Source of the DNA: Flavobacterium tyrosinilyticum
GTDB lineage: Bacteria > Bacteroidota > Bacteroidia > Flavobacteriales > Flavobacteriaceae
Assembly: GCF_023656565.1 (NCBI RefSeq)
Contig: NZ_JAMOKG010000002.1
Coordinates: 315,619 to 379,618 of the forward strand
DNA length: 64,000 nucleotides
Reading direction: 5' to 3'
Shown here: positions 61,938 to 64,000 of the stretch, piece after piece
Numbering within the stretch: the first letter of the stretch is position 1
Layout: every line of letters begins with the position of its first letter
Notes under the pieces: model-generated
Told to the model about the DNA's origin: nothing
Seen by the model: the letters and a program-made list of their open reading frames with translations, nothing else
Database searches by the model: none
Position numbers and translations under genes: made by a program

Positions 61938-61990
61938 TAGCCACGAATTCACGAATTCTATTTAATATTAATTCGTGAATTTGTGGCTAT
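61938..61990 (+). terminator. CACGAATTC hairpin acting as terminator
   Basis: TTAGCCACGAATTCACGAATT pairs with AATTCGTGAATTTGTGGCTA and is followed by T7. A third half-copy AATTCGTGAATTCGTGGCT lies at 62070-62088, close to the esterase start. Same family as 4098-4436. Confidence 0.75.
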
Positions 61991-62178
61991 TTTTTTATTC
62001 TATGCATTACGCAAATTGTTATAAATTAATTAGTGAAATTCATTTTCAGTAAATTTTATTTAATAAAATTCGTGAATTCGTGGCTATTTTTTTTACTCCA
62101 AAGCAAGTGGGATTTTTCATATGTTTTATTCTGAAAAAAGTTATATTTACAAACCCTAATCAGAAAAAAAATATCAAA

Positions 62179-63048
62179 ATGAAGAAATTTAAAATGCTAT
62201 TGTCTGCATTTTTGCTTTGTCTTACCACCATGACATATGCTGCAAAAGTAGACACACTTCAAGTTGCTAGTACCGCAATGGGAAAAACCTATAAAGCAGC
62301 GGTAGTTTTGCCAAATTCTTATGCTAAAAGTAAAACGGCATTTCCTGTAATGTACCTTTTGCATGGTGCATACGGACACTTTAGCGATTGGTTAAAAAAT
62401 ACTCCAAATAAAAAGCTGATTCATAATCTGGCAGATCAATACAATATGATTATTGTAATGCCAGAAGGAGAGACATTTAGTTTTTATATTGATAGTCCTG
62501 TAAATAAAGAAAGTCAGTTTGAGACTTTTGTTACGCAGGAAGTGATTCAGAAAGTAGATAAAACTTATAAAACAATTGCCAATAAAACTGGAAGAGTAAT
62601 CACTGGACTTTCAATGGGCGGACATGGCGCATTGTATTTGTCGGCTAGACATCCAGAATTATTTTGTGCAGCAGGAAGTATGAGTGGGGCAGTAGATATG
62701 AGTACGATGCTTAACAGAGATTCTTCTGCGCAGATTGTAAAATTAATGCAGCCTGTATTTGGGGACAAAAGCGGCAATACCGAATTGTACGAACAAAATT
62801 CTGTTTTAAGAATGGCCGATAAATTAAAATCAAATAAGCTTCCTTTAATAATAGATTGCGGTGTAGACGATTTTTTAATTGAGCCAAATAGAGAATTGCA
62901 CAGAAGATTGGTTTATAACAAAGTTGACCACGATTACACAGAACGTCCAGGAGCTCATACTTGGGATTATTGGGAAAACTCACTTCCGTATCACGTATTA
63001 TTTTTTAATAAAATACTGGCTAGAAATCAGGTGACTGTGAAAAAATAA
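62179..63048 (+). CDS. secreted alpha/beta-hydrolase esterase (esterase D / tributyrin type)
   Basis: 289 residues from the ATG at 62179; the upstream in-frame codons fall in the CACGAATTC repeat. Signal peptide ends MTYA. PVMYLLHGAYGHFSDWL holds the oxyanion loop. The nucleophile is Ser in GLSMGGHGALY, then Asp in CGVDDFLIEPNR and His in PGAHTWDYW. Shape fits the S-formylglutathione hydrolase/feruloyl esterase fold, but the signal sends it to the periplasm. Likely substrates are acyl esters or sugar esters. Confidence 0.9.
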   Translation: MKKFKMLLSAFLLCLTTMTYAAKVDTLQVASTAMGKTYKAAVVLPNSYAKSKTAFPVMYLLHGAYGHFSDWLKNTPNKKLIHNLADQYNMIIVMPEGETFSFYIDSPVNKESQFETFVTQEVIQKVDKTYKTIANKTGRVITGLSMGGHGALYLSARHPELFCAAGSMSGAVDMSTMLNRDSSAQIVKLMQPVFGDKSGNTELYEQNSVLRMADKLKSNKLPLIIDCGVDDFLIEPNRELHRRLVYNKVDHDYTERPGAHTWDYWENSLPYHVLFFNKILARNQVTVKK

Positions 63049-63138
63049 GGACATTTTTATGGTAAAATAAGCCAAATCACTTTTTTTGGTTTAATTTTTG
63101 GAATACCTTTATATATAATCCTTAAAAAAATAATAATT

Positions 63139-63678
63139 ATGAAAAAGATACTTACCTTATTTGCAGTTATCGGTTTAATTGCATTTTCTAGCTGTGAAGG
63201 ACCAGAAGGGCCTCCGGGACCTCCGGGACAAGACGGACAAGATGGTGGATTAATTGCGGAAGTTTTTGAACTTCAAAACGTAAATTTTGATTTTAATAGC
63301 ACAGATGGCTATAATATTTATAGAAAATTGACTCCAAATATTTATGATTCTGATGTTGTTTTAATTTATAGATTGGCTGGAACTGTTAATCCAACAACTC
63401 CAATTTGGCAGCAAATACCTAGAACGCTGTATGTGGCTCAGGGAGAGCTCGATTATGATTTTGATTTTAGTAAAGAAGATTTTACAATTTATGCTGGAGG
63501 AACTTATGATTTAGCATTAACGCCAAATCTTATCAGAAATCAAACTTTTAGAATCGTAATTATTCCAGGTGCTTTTTCAACAACAGGAAAATCTGCTAGC
63601 AAGCCTGATTATTCAGATTATAATGAAGTAATTAAGGCGTACAACATTGATGATAGCAATGTTAAACAAATAAAATAA
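63139..63678 (+). CDS. lipoprotein with collagen-like tract
   Basis: 179 residues. MKKILTLFAVIGLIAFSSC is the lipoprotein signal with the lipobox Cys at 19. Directly after, GPEGPPGPPGQDGQDGG gives about five collagen triplets. The remaining 140 residues are beta-rich (FELQNVNFDFNSTDGYNIYR, LYVAQGELDYDFDFSKEDF). Short Gly-X-Y tracts near the lipid anchor are typical of Bacteroidota lipoproteins and may act as stalks. Globular domain unknown. Confidence 0.8.
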   Translation: MKKILTLFAVIGLIAFSSCEGPEGPPGPPGQDGQDGGLIAEVFELQNVNFDFNSTDGYNIYRKLTPNIYDSDVVLIYRLAGTVNPTTPIWQQIPRTLYVAQGELDYDFDFSKEDFTIYAGGTYDLALTPNLIRNQTFRIVIIPGAFSTTGKSASKPDYSDYNEVIKAYNIDDSNVKQIK

Positions 63679-63698
63679 TTCTTGAATTGAATATAAGA

Positions 63699-63729
63699 AA
63701 AAAAGGAAATCGTAAGATTTCCTTTTTTT
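63699..63729. terminator. bidirectional terminator
   Basis: AAAAAGGAAATC/GATTTCCTTTTT stem, with T7 on one side and A-run on the other. It serves both the lipoprotein and the converging TerC gene. Confidence 0.88.
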
Positions 63730-63752
63730 ATGAATATATGTTTTGAATCTAA

Positions 63753-64000
63753 TTATTCTTCGCTTGACGAATCATTTAAAACCTTTTCTGGTCCGAATTT
63801 AAGAGAAACTAAGATTCCTACTAGAAGAGATAAAGCAATAAATCCTAAAGAAGCCCATTCTGGAACGTGGAAGAAATCGTGCAAAAGCATTTTTAAACCA
63901 ACAAAAGCTAAAATGGCTACTAAGCTGTATTCTAAATAACTGAATTTTGCCAGCATATTGGCTAAGAAGAAGTACATAGAACGTAATCCAAGAATGGCAA
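63753..64000 (-). CDS. TerC-family membrane protein (C-terminal part)
   Basis: The C-terminal 82 residues only; the gene starts beyond the right edge. The frame from 64000 reads AILGLRSMYFFLANMLAKFS and YLEYSLVAILAFVGLKMLL, both TerC/Alx hallmark helices. HVPEWASLGFIALSLLVGIL is the last helix, followed by a charged tail. TerC proteins are polytopic and linked to tellurite tolerance or Mn export and metalation of exported enzymes. Which of these applies cannot be said here. Confidence 0.88.
   Translation of the reverse strand, partial: AILGLRSMYFFLANMLAKFSYLEYSLVAILAFVGLKMLLHDFFHVPEWASLGFIALSLLVGILVSLKFGPEKVLNDSSSEE

Overview
The window looks like the chromosome of a Flavobacterium-type Bacteroidota. 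It is AT-rich and its genes rarely carry Shine-Dalgarno sequences. Several promoters show the Bacteroidota -7 box TAnnTTTG. Family content fits too: a TonB-dependent receptor, a type IX secretion (T9SS) tail, many SPII lipoproteins, DUF5723/OmpA proteins and the fused mutase IcmF. I see no rRNA, tRNA, IS element, CRISPR array, integrase or phage structural gene.

Layout. 0-3 kb: a siderophore-type TonB receptor (partial) divergent from an MFS transporter. 3-20 kb: mostly minus-strand small membrane, lipoprotein and unknown genes around topB, an S9 peptidase, a GreA/Rnk-like factor and a class C beta-lactamase fold protein. Three genes in this stretch are broken by one extra A in an A-run. 20-34 kb: prfA and pyrF, with two DUF5723 outer-membrane paralogues between them. 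These bracket a minus-strand stress block of Dps, CsbD, AraC regulator, response regulator, histidine kinase, lipoprotein, beta-barrel, lmo0937-like peptide, YtxH and holin-like proteins. 34-41 kb: metal-receptor protein, AraC regulator, aldo/keto reductase, a 360-bp tandem duplication, catalase, purU. 41-47 kb: envelope proteins, two tandem SGNH lipoproteins and an L,D-transpeptidase. 47-51 kb: icmF. 51-57 kb: XRE regulator, a protein like an ABC ATPase without Walker A, a T9SS cargo, a truncated TPR protein and a stand-alone Hint-like protein. 57-62 kb: four tandem small secreted paralogues beside an AraC-family gene. 62-64 kb: esterase, collagen-like lipoprotein, partial TerC.

The best candidate for an undescribed system is 57.5-61.9 kb. 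Three of the four paralogues have the same upstream design: a -7 box, 26 nt, two 10-bp direct repeats with a 21-bp period, then a 26-bp conserved core. The same core lies 25 nt upstream of the -7 box of the adjacent AraC-family gene. A second likely regulon (43.5-45.2 kb) is three consecutive genes that share a 33-34-bp element centred on AGTTTTAAAACT, placed 22-23 nt from a -7-like box.

Intergenic DNA is unusually rich in inverted repeat families: octamer CTAAGNNN arrays wrapped around terminators at gene 3' ends, GCAAAGTTC nonamer arrays, a GTCATTTCGA family, CCCGTGG/CCACGGG hairpins and CACGAATTC hairpins. All family names come from reading sequence and motifs; no database search was possible.
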